From Terrimonas rubra (GTDB taxonomy: Bacteria; Bacteroidota; Bacteroidia; Chitinophagales; Chitinophagaceae), in assembly GCF_042686025.1 (NCBI RefSeq), contig NZ_JBHUOZ010000003.1, positions 2,480,001 to 2,544,000 of the forward strand: a stretch of DNA of 64,000 nucleotides, given 5' to 3'. Shown piece after piece: positions 42,464-48,801 of this stretch (position 1 is its first letter; each line of letters begins with the position of its first letter). The notes below the pieces were generated by a model. It saw nothing but the letters and a program-made list of their open reading frames with translations. It made no database searches and was not told the DNA's origin. Both the position numbers and the translations under genes were made by a program.

Positions 42464-42744
42464 TCTATCTCTTATCTATTTTACATTATATTCTTTCAAG
42501 ATGTTAAAGATATTTTTTTATTGTAAGTTTTGTTTCCCTGCATTCTGCTTTTTATATCTTTTTTCTCACGGGAATATACCCTCAGCAGCAACGGCGCTAA
42601 GATAATAAGGACATAAACTATCCATTGTTCAAGCCTTTGTATGTATAATCACCTGTTGGTTGGTTTTCAGCGTAGATGGGATTAGCCAAACCTATTGTAT
42701 AAAAACAGATCTGAAAGAAACAGGATTACTGCTATACAAAAAAA
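42464..42744. other. Non-coding chromosomal spacer
   Basis: This AT-rich stretch between the AraC gene and the old tRNA terminator holds no supported gene. It presumably carries the promoter of the AraC gene; no clear TAnnTTTG box was picked out. Confidence 0.5.
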
Positions 42745-42771
42745 AGAGGAGCTTCATCCTGAAGCTCCTCT
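42745..42771 (-). terminator. Terminator of the interrupted tRNA-Ser
   Basis: AGAGGAGCTTCA (42745-42756) pairs with TGAAGCTCCTCT (42760-42771), with an A-run on the left that is the U-tract of the minus strand. It lies four bases beyond the tRNA-Ser 3' remnant and was therefore most likely the tRNA's own terminator. Confidence 0.85.
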
Positions 42772-42774
42772 AAG

Positions 42775-42792
42775 CGGAGAGAGAGGGATTCG
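42775..42792 (-). other. Phage attachment site: 3' end of tRNA-Ser
   Basis: On the minus strand the 18 bases CGAATCCCTCTCTCTCCG equal the end of a tRNA-Ser: loop C56 to T60, T-stem strand CCCTC, acceptor strand TCTCTCC and discriminator G73. Just upstream the match stops (AA instead of TT before CGAAT). So this is the short half of a split tRNA gene, that is, the prophage attachment site. The rest of the tRNA should be at the other prophage end, beyond 64,000. Confidence 0.8.
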
Positions 42793-42869
42793 TTTGCAAG
42801 CAAAGTTAAAACCTCAACTGTCACGAAATCAATCAATTAAATATTCTTATATTTTGGTATTTGAGATGT

Positions 42870-43292
42870 TTATTTCTGTTTTTGTTTGACTTTTGCTTGA
42901 CCCCCGTTTTCCCAGGAGATCACTAAATCTATGATTTGCTTCAATTTAACATCGGTAGGTACAGAACTTTCGTCGCCTTCAATAAGGAAGCTATATGACA
43001 GCCCGTAAGTTTTTTTTAGGAATACCAAAAGCCGGATACTCGGCTTGAAGCGCCCCAGGAAAAGGTGTGAAATCGCCTGTTCAGATACCCCAAGCCCTTC
43101 AGCAAAAACTTTTGCTCTAATGTTGTTATCTATCCTGAACTGGTTTATTCTAACTAAAATTTCCTTTTCTTCTTCTGTCCAGGTATCAAAAGTGGGGTTG
43201 GTAAAATCATCCATACTTATCACCAACCGGGTGTTTTGCCTTCTCACCTTTTTAGGAGCGGCCTTTTTTACTGCATTCTTTTTTGTGGGCAT
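42870..43292 (-). CDS. Lambda-repressor-like HTH protein
   Basis: A 140-residue protein with a basic N-terminal tail (MPTKKNAVKKAAPKKVRRQN) and an XRE-type helix-turn-helix in INQFRIDNNIRAKVFAEGLGVSEQAISHLFLGRFKPSIRLLVFLKKTYGLS (about 50-100). It is a DNA-binding protein of the prophage, distinct from the likely main repressor at 44801. It is the leftmost phage gene; no integrase is between it and the attachment site. Confidence 0.75.
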   Translation of the reverse strand: MPTKKNAVKKAAPKKVRRQNTRLVISMDDFTNPTFDTWTEEEKEILVRINQFRIDNNIRAKVFAEGLGVSEQAISHLFLGRFKPSIRLLVFLKKTYGLSYSFLIEGDESSVPTDVKLKQIIDLVISWENGGQAKVKQKQK

Positions 43293-43295
43293 GGG

Positions 43296-43706
43296 TTAGT
43301 TGTTATTATCGGGTGAAGAATTGTTATCTGGTAAACTTGGGAATTTTTTGTAATTATAAAAAATTGCACCTATAAAACCGGCCGCCAATATCAAACAGAT
43401 AAATATATTTCTGTTGTTTTCTCGAATTAAATATGGGTCATTATAGAGTTCTTTATTATTTAAAATTGCCACTTGATAAAATAGAAAAATACTAGCAATA
43501 ACAAAAAAAGCTGATATTAAATGAGTTTTAATTGTAGGTGGCTTAAATTCCCCTATGCCAGCTTTTCCGGAGTCTCTTGCAATTACAAAACCAATTAAAG
43601 GAGAGAATGTCATACTAAAAAACAAAATCCACATTCCACCTGCATTTCTTTTACTGCCATATTTGGCTGTTATAAAACACATAATGAGATATAATATTAT
43701 GGCCAT
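43296..43706 (-). CDS. Prophage membrane protein, function unknown
   Basis: A 136-residue hydrophobic protein with about four membrane helices (around 1-15, 24-42, 65-85, 102-120) and a short charged tail (PDNNSSPDNNN). No family is recognised. It precedes the HTH gene by three bases and probably shares its transcript. Confidence 0.7.
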   Translation of the reverse strand: MAIILYLIMCFITAKYGSKRNAGGMWILFFSMTFSPLIGFVIARDSGKAGIGEFKPPTIKTHLISAFFVIASIFLFYQVAILNNKELYNDPYLIRENNRNIFICLILAAGFIGAIFYNYKKFPSLPDNNSSPDNNN

Positions 43707-43737
43707 TTTTATTATTTTATTTGATAGTAATGGTCAA

Positions 43738-44367
43738 TCATTTGCTTGCAATAATCCAGAAAGAATCCGGAGAAGGTTTTTTATTTTTTGACTTCACTTC
43801 ATCTACCTGGTACACATAAAAGGAATTGTCTATATAATTCACGGTTCCCTTAAAATCTTCACTACTTGAAATAGCCAAGTAGCTCCTAAATGAAATTGGG
43901 GTATTATCCGGTTTGTAGTGCCCAACTGAGTATTTTGTTTTTTTATGGTACTCTTTTGGCAAAATATTGTAAGTAGATTTAGAGATAACGCTCAATGGAG
44001 GTATAATTGAAACCCGATCATATTTTACAGATTTTGAAACGCTTTTGCTATTAGAATTTAAGAACAGGCTATTATCTGTAATAGTCGTCTTTACGGTCTC
44101 GTCTTGCCAGTAATTTAATGATCTGTTACTAGTTATATAAGCTGACGTTTTCCAGTCTATATAAAGCGGAGTATTTAGCTTATTGTAAAGCTCAAAAGAA
44201 ACCACCCCTCTCTCTGCCCATAAGTTATATTCAATTTTAACAGAATCATTTTCAAAAACGCAACTATTGCCTTTAAGAAAAACATTATTTGATGCCGTTT
44301 TAAATACCTGAGAAGGATAGCAAGATGCCAAAGAGAAAATAAATAAAAGTGTAGTTAAAAATCTCAT
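43738..44367 (-). CDS. Prophage lipoprotein, function unknown
   Basis: A 209-residue protein with a lipoprotein signal (LLFIFSLASCYPSQ, cysteine at about residue 16). The mature part is beta-rich and Ser/Asn/Thr-rich. No family is recognised. Lipoproteins expressed from a lysogen are often carried as cargo that alters the host surface; that role is only a guess. Confidence 0.75.
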   Translation of the reverse strand: MRFLTTLLFIFSLASCYPSQVFKTASNNVFLKGNSCVFENDSVKIEYNLWAERGVVSFELYNKLNTPLYIDWKTSAYITSNRSLNYWQDETVKTTITDNSLFLNSNSKSVSKSVKYDRVSIIPPLSVISKSTYNILPKEYHKKTKYSVGHYKPDNTPISFRSYLAISSSEDFKGTVNYIDNSFYVYQVDEVKSKNKKPSPDSFWIIASK

Positions 44368-44477
44368 TTTAATGGTGGTTTAATTGATAAATGTCAACTA
44401 TATTGAAAATTTTAATTTTGGTTACAATACTAAAATTATTAGTTTAGTGCTTTATTTAACAATACGAGCCTACAATT

Positions 44478-44654
44478 ATGAGTACTACGAACAAAACAAG
44501 ATGTGAGACTTGCCGTGATCGAAACAAATGCCCTTTTTTTGACGCCTTCACCAGGTTGAATTGCTTTATGGTTTGTCCAGCAATTAAAACCAAGAAGGTG
44601 TATTATTTTACTAACTGGGCATTGGAGGATTTGCAATTAACTCACAAAAACTAA
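44478..44654 (+). CDS. 58-residue zinc-finger-like protein (CxxCRD...CPF)
   Basis: A small plus-strand gene between minus-strand phage genes. The product contains TRCETCRDRNKCPFFDAF, then CFMVCP, that is, five to six cysteines spaced as a small zinc ribbon. A strong intrinsic terminator 28 bp behind its stop codon supports real expression. A related cysteine pattern is found in the next plus-strand frame (44752). No known family is recognised. Confidence 0.6.
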   Translation: MSTTNKTRCETCRDRNKCPFFDAFTRLNCFMVCPAIKTKKVYYFTNWALEDLQLTHKN

Positions 44655-44682
44655 GTATTCTTACTTACCCATTAATTATAAT

Positions 44683-44708
44683 CCTGCCAATCGGCAGGTT
44701 TTTTTTTG
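44683..44708 (+). terminator. Strong intrinsic terminator
   Basis: CCTGCC-AATC-GGCAGG followed by ten T residues. It ends the 58-residue zinc-finger-like gene. Confidence 0.92.
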
Positions 44709-44734
44709 TTTATATTAAAAATATAATAAATTCG
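44705..44734 (+). promoter_or_regulatory. TTTG-N18-TAAATTCG promoter
   Basis: TTTG (44705-44708) and TAAATTCG (44727-44734) are 18 bp apart. The same -7 variant TAAATTCG lies at 45421-45428 before the Cro-like gene, so the phage may use a common promoter type. Confidence 0.45.
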
Positions 44735-44751
44735 TCGTCGCATTTTTAACC

Positions 44752-44988
44752 ATGATACCTGCCACCTTATCTACAACGTGCGACAATTGTCGAGACAAAC
44801 TCATTTGCCCTTTTTCTGGGCGCTCGAAACCTGAGGAGAAGGCGAAGATTTGTCCGAAAAGCTCTTACCAAGTCCTTTCAACCTCTCTCGCCCGAGTCGC
44901 TTATCTGTATCCATCTGGATTTCTGTATTCTTACTATTATTATCTGTATTTAACTCCATTAGATTTTGAACTGTTTTTTCTAAACTAA
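44752..44988 (+). CDS. Small CxxCRD zinc-ribbon-like protein, overlapping the repressor
   Basis: A 78-codon frame beginning with TTCDNCRDKLICPFSG and ICP, a cysteine pattern close to that of the gene at 44478 (CxxCRDxxxCPF). The conserved portion ends by codon 35; the rest overlaps the convergent repressor gene antisense and looks non-conserved. It may be a genuine short gene whose tail runs into the repressor, or a paralogue truncated by recombination. A good promoter precedes it. Confidence 0.45.
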   Translation: MIPATLSTTCDNCRDKLICPFSGRSKPEEKAKICPKSSYQVLSTSLARVAYLYPSGFLYSYYYYLYLTPLDFELFFLN

Positions 44989-45328
44989 GTAACCTATAAG
45001 CAAGTGACTTATTGTTATCTAAAATCAACTCTTGGTAATCCATGAGTTTTTTTTGTTGATCAACTAATAGTTGAATTTGATCGCTAAAACTTACGGCTAG
45101 GTTAGTGTCATTTTCCTTACTGGAATTAGCTATTATTCCAAAATACTCGGGGAAAACCTTTTTTATTTTATTTACTGTATTATCTGATAATTCATTATCA
45201 CCCGGCTTATTAATTATTGTAGATAAATTAGGTCTATCAAGTCCAACTCTTCTCGCTATATCAGAAACGGACAAAGCTTCGTCAGTTTTAATTTTTTTTA
45301 AAATTATCGACAATTCTTTCGCTTTCAT
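44801..45328 (-). CDS. Prophage repressor-like HTH protein with coiled coil
   Basis: A 175-residue XRE-type DNA-binding protein. The helix-turn-helix is ELSIILKKIKTDEALSVSDIARRVGLDRPNLSTIINK (about 5-41); a coiled coil (about 80-125, QIQLLVDQQKKLMDYQELILDNNKSLAYRLLSLEKTV) should mediate oligomerisation. No peptidase domain is present, so induction would not be LexA-like. It is divergent from the Cro-like gene with a repeated 13-bp motif between them, which is the typical lysogeny switch layout. Confidence 0.8.
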   Translation of the reverse strand: MKAKELSIILKKIKTDEALSVSDIARRVGLDRPNLSTIINKPGDNELSDNTVNKIKKVFPEYFGIIANSSKENDTNLAVSFSDQIQLLVDQQKKLMDYQELILDNNKSLAYRLLSLEKTVQNLMELNTDNNSKNTEIQMDTDKRLGRERLKGLGKSFSDKSSPSPQVSSAQKKGK

Positions 45329-45342
45329 TAATAGAATTTAAA

Positions 45343-45418
45343 TGTTTGTTTCCGTTTGTTAGATAAAAAATAAATTACCAAAAAGTGTTTGTTTTTGTTG
45401 TTTTTTGTTTGTTTTCGT
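45343..45418. promoter_or_regulatory. Three-copy operator in the lysogeny switch
   Basis: TGTTTGTTTCCGT (45343-45355), TGTTTGTTTTTGT (45386-45398) and TGTTTGTTTTCGT (45406-45418) are direct repeats with the consensus TGTTTGTTTnnGT between the divergent repressor and Cro-like genes. Three related sites in such an intergenic region parallel the operators of lambdoid phages. A TAAATTCG -7 element follows at 45421. Confidence 0.65.
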
Positions 45419-45458
45419 ATTAAATTCGTACTGTCTTACAACAACAATACATTTTATT

Positions 45459-45680
45459 ATGAAAGTCTTAAAGCAATCGGTAATCGATGCTTTAAACAAT
45501 GTGCCTACCCGTCGACAATTGGCTATTAAGCTTGATTGTAGCGAGCAGATTGTTTATAGGCATACGAACCACAATAAGCCCAACAACCGCCTGACCAAGG
45601 CAGATGCACTCGAGTACATATCAGTTATACTGAACATACCTATGTCAGAGGTGTGTGAAGACGCACCCCAAACTGCATAA
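45459..45680 (+). CDS. Cro-like small HTH protein
   Basis: A 73-residue protein with a helix-turn-helix in VPTRRQLAIKLDCSEQIVYRHTNHNKPNNRLTKADALEYIS. Start at ATG 45459: the open frame reaches 45405, but that part lies in the operator repeats and promoter. It heads the rightward early operon and is divergent from the repressor, so a Cro or CII role is likely. Confidence 0.72.
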   Translation: MKVLKQSVIDALNNVPTRRQLAIKLDCSEQIVYRHTNHNKPNNRLTKADALEYISVILNIPMSEVCEDAPQTA

Positions 45681-45710
45681 AGATAATACTAATAGTATAA
45701 TAAATAATAT

Positions 45711-45875
45711 ATGACTATTAAGAAGTCAAATAAAAAGGAAACCAGGTCTGATGCGATACGGAAAGCCGTACAACTGCATCTGGAAACCGGCGAATATAAG
45801 GTGCCGGAGTTTTTAAAGAAGAAATCTCATAACGCCAAAATAAAGACGAGCGAAGACGGGGCTTTGGTCTCATAG
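45711..45875 (+). CDS. 54-residue basic phage protein
   Basis: The frame starts MTIKKSNKKETRSDAIRKAV and ends in KIKTSEDGALVS. It is basic and probably helical, with a DAIRKAVQLHL helix that could bind DNA. Its 3' end and stop codon form the left part of a GGGGCT/AGCCCC hairpin. No family recognised. Confidence 0.5.
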   Translation: MTIKKSNKKETRSDAIRKAVQLHLETGEYKVPEFLKKKSHNAKIKTSEDGALVS

Positions 45876-45886
45876 CCCCTTTTTTT
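45858..45886 (+). terminator. GGGG...CCCCT hairpin 1
   Basis: GGGGCT (45858-45863) and AGCCCC (45874-45879) flank TTGGTCTCAT and are followed by a T-run. It is the first of three related hairpins in the early operon (also 46285 and 46483). Confidence 0.6.
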
Positions 45887-45905
45887 AACTGCTAAAAATT
45901 AAACC

Positions 45906-46262
45906 ATGTTAATCAAAGAATTACCAGAACCAATTAAGAAACTAGCCTTAAAAAGAAAGAGTTGGTATGCTACTGAGTATTCCGAATTACTCAATGCATT
46001 TGTTTGGTATGAAACCCCTGAAGGAAGGCTTTTTTGGAAAGAGATCGATAAAGGAAACTACAAACCATTTTACAACCTATACCCACAACATAAAAACGAC
46101 AAAATGAGCAAAGAAGTAAAAACAAAGGGGCTGGGCATCAGAGTTGAATCTGTCATTGCTCCGTCCTTAAAACAAAAAGTAGAAAAGTACTGCAAAAAGG
46201 GAAATATCTCTATGGCGCAGTTGATACGTGACCAGCTTCAATTAGTGGTGAAGCGAAAATAA
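45906..46262 (+). CDS. Two-part phage protein with ribbon-helix-helix-like end
   Basis: A 118-residue protein. The N-terminal part (LIKELPEPIKKLALKRKSWY, FVWYETPEGRLFWKEID) resembles a small domain seen in phage early proteins. The C-terminal part (GIRVESVIAPSLKQKVEKYCKKGNISMAQLIRDQL) looks like a ribbon-helix-helix DNA-binding unit. An internal ATG at 46104 could produce that second part alone. Confidence 0.6.
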   Translation: MLIKELPEPIKKLALKRKSWYATEYSELLNAFVWYETPEGRLFWKEIDKGNYKPFYNLYPQHKNDKMSKEVKTKGLGIRVESVIAPSLKQKVEKYCKKGNISMAQLIRDQLQLVVKRK

Positions 46263-46284
46263 CACTCTTGTTTTTTCATCGAAC

Positions 46285-46314
46285 GGGGCAATGTTTCTAC
46301 ATATACCCCTCTTT
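46285..46314 (+). terminator. GGGG...CCCCT hairpin 2
   Basis: GGGG (46285-46288), then CAATGTTTCTACATATA and CCCCTCTTT. The layout is like hairpins 1 and 3, with a weaker stem. Confidence 0.4.
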
Positions 46315-46326
46315 AAAAACTAAGTT

Positions 46327-46476
46327 ATGATAACAAAAGATGAATTAGAAGCAATACACCAGGTTATAGCCTTTGTGATGATAATTATTGGTGTTGTTCT
46401 GATAACTGAATTAATACAATGGGCGGTTAAGCCTGTAAAGTTTTGGTTTAAAAGGTTCGTAAAACGCAAGCACTAG
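46327..46476 (+). CDS. 49-residue single-helix membrane protein
   Basis: The product has an acidic N-terminus, a membrane helix (about 12-29, with VIAFVMIIIGVVLITEL) and a basic tail (KRFVKRKH), so the N-terminus should face outward and the tail inward. No family recognised. Confidence 0.5.
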   Translation: MITKDELEAIHQVIAFVMIIIGVVLITELIQWAVKPVKFWFKRFVKRKH

Positions 46477-46482
46477 TTATCA

Positions 46483-46510
46483 GGGGTGTTGTTCTCATCG
46501 CCCCTCTTTT
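46483..46510 (+). terminator. GGGG...CCCCT hairpin 3
   Basis: GGGG (46483-46486), TGTTGTTCTCATCG and CCCCTCTTTT (46501-46510). It shares the TTCTCAT loop element and CCCCTCTTT end with the other two hairpins. Confidence 0.55.
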
Positions 46511-46602
46511 AAGAAATTAAAACCACCGGAAGCTGACTTAAAACTGAAAGCTATGAAGTAGTTGCCTAATGTAAACCGAGTTTGAAAATCAGTATTAAGA
46601 GA

Positions 46603-46645
46603 TGGCACAATCGGAGAAGCCGTAGCATCGAATGCAGTTGTGCCA
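46603..46645 (+). ncRNA. Possible structured leader RNA
   Basis: TGGCACAA (46603-46610) pairs with TTGTGCCA (46638-46645); inside are CGG/CCG and GCAT/ATGC pairs. About 190 bp without a gene surround it, and a small gene starts 22 bp later. A leader hairpin or a small RNA domain is possible; no known family is recognised. Confidence 0.3.
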
Positions 46646-46667
46646 GCAGAAATAAAACTTAAAAATT

Positions 46668-46925
46668 ATGGAACGTACTAACATCTTACATGAATTTTTT
46701 AATGCCCAATCGGACAATAGCAAATTAGAGACGTCATCACAAGAAACTTTAGAAAACGAGTTTCAACAATACATGACAAATGGCGAAGGAGAATTGAATG
46801 CTATGGATTTTGTAAACGAAATATGCCTAGAGTCATTATCTCCGGAATGCTTTGAACAATGGGTAAAAGTAAAAGAGGAACTCAAAAAAAACAGGAGATT
46901 ATTTAAGAAATACAACTATGTATAA
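46668..46925 (+). CDS. 85-residue acidic phage protein
   Basis: An acidic, helical protein (TNILHEFFNAQSDNSKLE, DFVNEICLESLSPECFEQWVKVKEELKKNRRLFKKYNYV). No family is recognised. It has its own structured upstream region and is followed by 140 bp without a gene. Confidence 0.55.
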   Translation: MERTNILHEFFNAQSDNSKLETSSQETLENEFQQYMTNGEGELNAMDFVNEICLESLSPECFEQWVKVKEELKKNRRLFKKYNYV

Positions 46926-47065
46926 TTAACAATAAACCTTTCCTCTAAGTGTTATTAGTTTATAATATATAGGATTGAATCTTGTCTAATACACAGTTGT
47001 CAGAATGGCTAATACAACGACCTAACCCGGCCGGGTAAGAGCCGGGACTTTTAAAACAAACAGTT

Positions 47066-47362
47066 ATGAAAAAATCTATAGTAAGTATTGGTAAGTCAGC
47101 ATTAATTGGAGCTGCTACAATGTTAGGAGGTGCTACCCAAGCAACAGTGCCAGTAAACCAAACCCCAGCAGCACAACAAATATCAATACAAGCAAAACAG
47201 GACAACAAAAGGACTGTTACGGAAAGAAAGCAATCTATTGTTCCGAATGGCTTGGGAGGTATAGACATTTTACCAATTAACTATGGGCGTTCACCCAAAG
47301 AATACGGCCAACTCTTACAACAAACCGGCAGGCAAAAGTGGAACAAGAAAACCAAAAAGTAA
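47066..47362 (+). CDS. 98-residue protein with signal-like N-terminus
   Basis: The N-terminus (MKKSIVSIGKSALIGAATML) is hydrophobic with Lys-Lys at the start, resembling a signal peptide cleaved near QATVP. The mature part is Gln/Lys-rich and ends in KWNKKTKK. No family recognised. A CCCGGCCGGG palindrome with a further GCCGGGA lies just upstream (around 47025-47048). Confidence 0.5.
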   Translation: MKKSIVSIGKSALIGAATMLGGATQATVPVNQTPAAQQISIQAKQDNKRTVTERKQSIVPNGLGGIDILPINYGRSPKEYGQLLQQTGRQKWNKKTKK

Positions 47363-47365
47363 CCT

Positions 47366-47599
47366 ATGAACATTTCAACCATTACTTACGAAGACTTATT
47401 CGCTCACCAGGTTCAGTGCTACACTGAACGACTGTCAGAGGAAAGAGCAAAGCCTGAAAGTGAAAGTAAAATAAAAGCGGTTGGATTTCTCAGGGAACAA
47501 TTATTCAAACTTAAACAAGCACATAAAATCAGAACCGATGAAACTACTACTATCAATCCAGGCTATTACCCTACTAGTTGTGGCTGTAATAGTTTTTAG
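47366..47599 (+). CDS. 77-residue phage protein
   Basis: A helical, charged protein (DLFAHQVQCYTERLSEERAKPESESKIKAVGFLREQLFKL) with a short cysteine-containing end (SCGCNSF). It starts three bases after the preceding gene. The last 62 bases overlap a small membrane protein gene in another frame. Confidence 0.55.
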   Translation: MNISTITYEDLFAHQVQCYTERLSEERAKPESESKIKAVGFLREQLFKLKQAHKIRTDETTTINPGYYPTSCGCNSF

Positions 47600-47648
47600 A
47601 GAGTGGCGCAAACTAAACAAAATGAAACGTGAAGTACGTAATAGTTAA
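47538..47648 (+). CDS. 36-residue membrane protein nested in the preceding gene's end
   Basis: The frame encodes KLLLSIQAITLLVVAVIVF, a clear membrane helix, followed by a basic tail REWRKLNKMKREVRNS. It starts inside the 77-residue gene in another frame and extends past it, overlapping the next gene's GTG start. The layout recalls out-of-frame overlapping phage genes; the function is unknown. Confidence 0.5.
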   Translation: MKLLLSIQAITLLVVAVIVFREWRKLNKMKREVRNS

Positions 47649-47835
47649 CGAAGTCCGGGGTATAAAATACTTCTGGAATGAGGACAAAGAAAGGTGGGAA
47701 GGATTGGAAGACAATGCAACAAAATATAAAACTGAAAAAGATGCAAAAGATACCATTGATAAGCAAAATAGAACTGCCGAAACCAAATTTCATAATGCAG
47801 TTAAACTATCCATTAGCAGGATCAGTATTCGTTGA
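47629..47835 (+). CDS. 68-residue phage protein, GTG start
   Basis: A protein with KYVIVNEVRGIKYFWNEDKERWEGLEDNATKYKTEKDAKDTIDKQ, a pattern common for small phage proteins (repeated aromatic strand then an Ala-rich helix). Start is the GTG at 47629, overlapping the nested membrane protein. Function unknown. An alternative frame, 47678-47905, is judged less likely. Confidence 0.5.
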   Translation: MKYVIVNEVRGIKYFWNEDKERWEGLEDNATKYKTEKDAKDTIDKQNRTAETKFHNAVKLSISRISIR

Positions 47836-47907
47836 TTTTATTTATAGGCCAGCAGATCTCTATAGCGATTATACAGTAGCAATTTGGAAAATTAAATATA
47901 AGTAATC

Positions 47908-48225
47908 GTGCGAGAGATAAAATTCCGCGGAAAGCGGGTCGATAATGGAGAGTGGGAATTTGGGTACTTAGAATCCCTTAGAGAGATAAGGGGATATTTT
48001 ATAGACCCCGAAACAGTCGGCCAGTTCACCGGCCTTAAAGACAAAAACGGAAAGGAGATTTATGAGGGAGATATTATAAAATCTCCAAGGTTTATAAATT
48101 ATCCAATTTCTTATATAAATGGTGAGTTTGTTGCAAATATAAATATAGTAGTCTACACAAAGGATATTTGGAATCTTGGCCAAGTAATTGGCAACTGTGT
48201 TGATAACCCTGAACTCTTAAAATAG
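47908..48225 (+). CDS. YopX family phage protein, copy 1
   Basis: A 105-residue YopX-family protein (REIKFRGKR, GYLESL, FTGLKDKNGKEIYEGDII), found in many Gram-positive and Bacteroidota phages with no known function. It starts with GTG where the second copy at 56101 has ATG. The first 168 bp are 97 per cent identical to that copy, including 117 identical bases (47959-48075); the C-terminal parts are unrelated. Confidence 0.85.
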   Translation: MREIKFRGKRVDNGEWEFGYLESLREIRGYFIDPETVGQFTGLKDKNGKEIYEGDIIKSPRFINYPISYINGEFVANINIVVYTKDIWNLGQVIGNCVDNPELLK

Positions 48226-48230
48226 TAACC

Positions 48231-48488
48231 ATGCCTACCCTAGTACAAGTATATGAAAAGTTTCAAAACCATCAATTACAGGTAATTGAACTGGTTGCAG
48301 AAGCTAACACAAGAGAAGCAGCAGCAGAACTCGGGTACAACGACTTTAAAGCTAACCTATACATCAAAGGAAAGTTTATCGCCGACATTTCCCCTGTTAT
48401 CGCAACCAGTGAAGCATGGGAAAAGATGATCGACGAAACAGACTGGGTAGAGAAATTCCGGGAAGCAACAGAAAAAATTGAAGCGTAA
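48231..48488 (+). CDS. 85-residue phage protein
   Basis: An acidic helical protein (PTLVQVYEKFQNHQLQVIELVAEANTREAAAELGYNDFKANLYIKGKFIADIS). No family is recognised. It sits between YopX and the SSB-like gene with short gaps, in the recombination operon. Confidence 0.6.
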   Translation: MPTLVQVYEKFQNHQLQVIELVAEANTREAAAELGYNDFKANLYIKGKFIADISPVIATSEAWEKMIDETDWVEKFREATEKIEA

Positions 48489-48505
48489 ATAATAAAACAC
48501 AAATA

Positions 48506-48784
48506 ATGGCAGACAAAATTTTTCCTAAAGGCATCAGAACATTCGCTCCAAGACAAGGCGCGCCGGATTTCGTGTTGGGTGATATAGTGGTATCAATCGA
48601 TGAACTAACCCAATTCGTACATGAATACCCCCAATACCTTTCAGAGTATAAAGGTCAAAAACAGTTGAAGTTACAATTGACCAGAACACAAGGCGGGGTG
48701 TTGATGCTTAGTGTGAATACATACAATCCGAACCAGAACAAAACCGGTACACAATCAGGTGGTACTGACGATTTACCATTCTAA
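48506..48784 (+). CDS. SSB-like protein with acidic C-terminal tip
   Basis: A 92-residue protein ending in GGTDDLPF, which copies the acidic-hydrophobic tip (DDDIPF) that single-strand DNA-binding proteins use to recruit partners. The body has IRTFAPRQGAPDFVLGDIVVSIDELTQFV and QLKLQLTRTQGGVLMLSVNTYNP, compatible with a small beta domain. It stands directly before the RecT-like annealing protein and exonuclease. A role in binding single-stranded DNA during recombination is inferred from tip and position. Confidence 0.65.
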   Translation: MADKIFPKGIRTFAPRQGAPDFVLGDIVVSIDELTQFVHEYPQYLSEYKGQKQLKLQLTRTQGGVLMLSVNTYNPNQNKTGTQSGGTDDLPF

Positions 48785-48801
48785 AAACAATATTAAATAA
48801 A

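Noticed and set aside
42774..42865. A complete tRNA gene at the prophage boundary
   Set aside because: Only the last 18 bases match; no anticodon arm, D arm or 5' acceptor strand is present on the right side.
44439..44636. A 65-codon minus-strand frame
   Set aside because: It is antisense to the 58-residue zinc-finger-like gene, which has a better cysteine pattern and its own terminator.
47678..47905. A 75-codon plus-strand frame overlapping the 68-residue phage gene
   Set aside because: The overlapping frame at 47629 has the more regular phage-protein pattern; this one is Lys/Met-rich and looks incidental.
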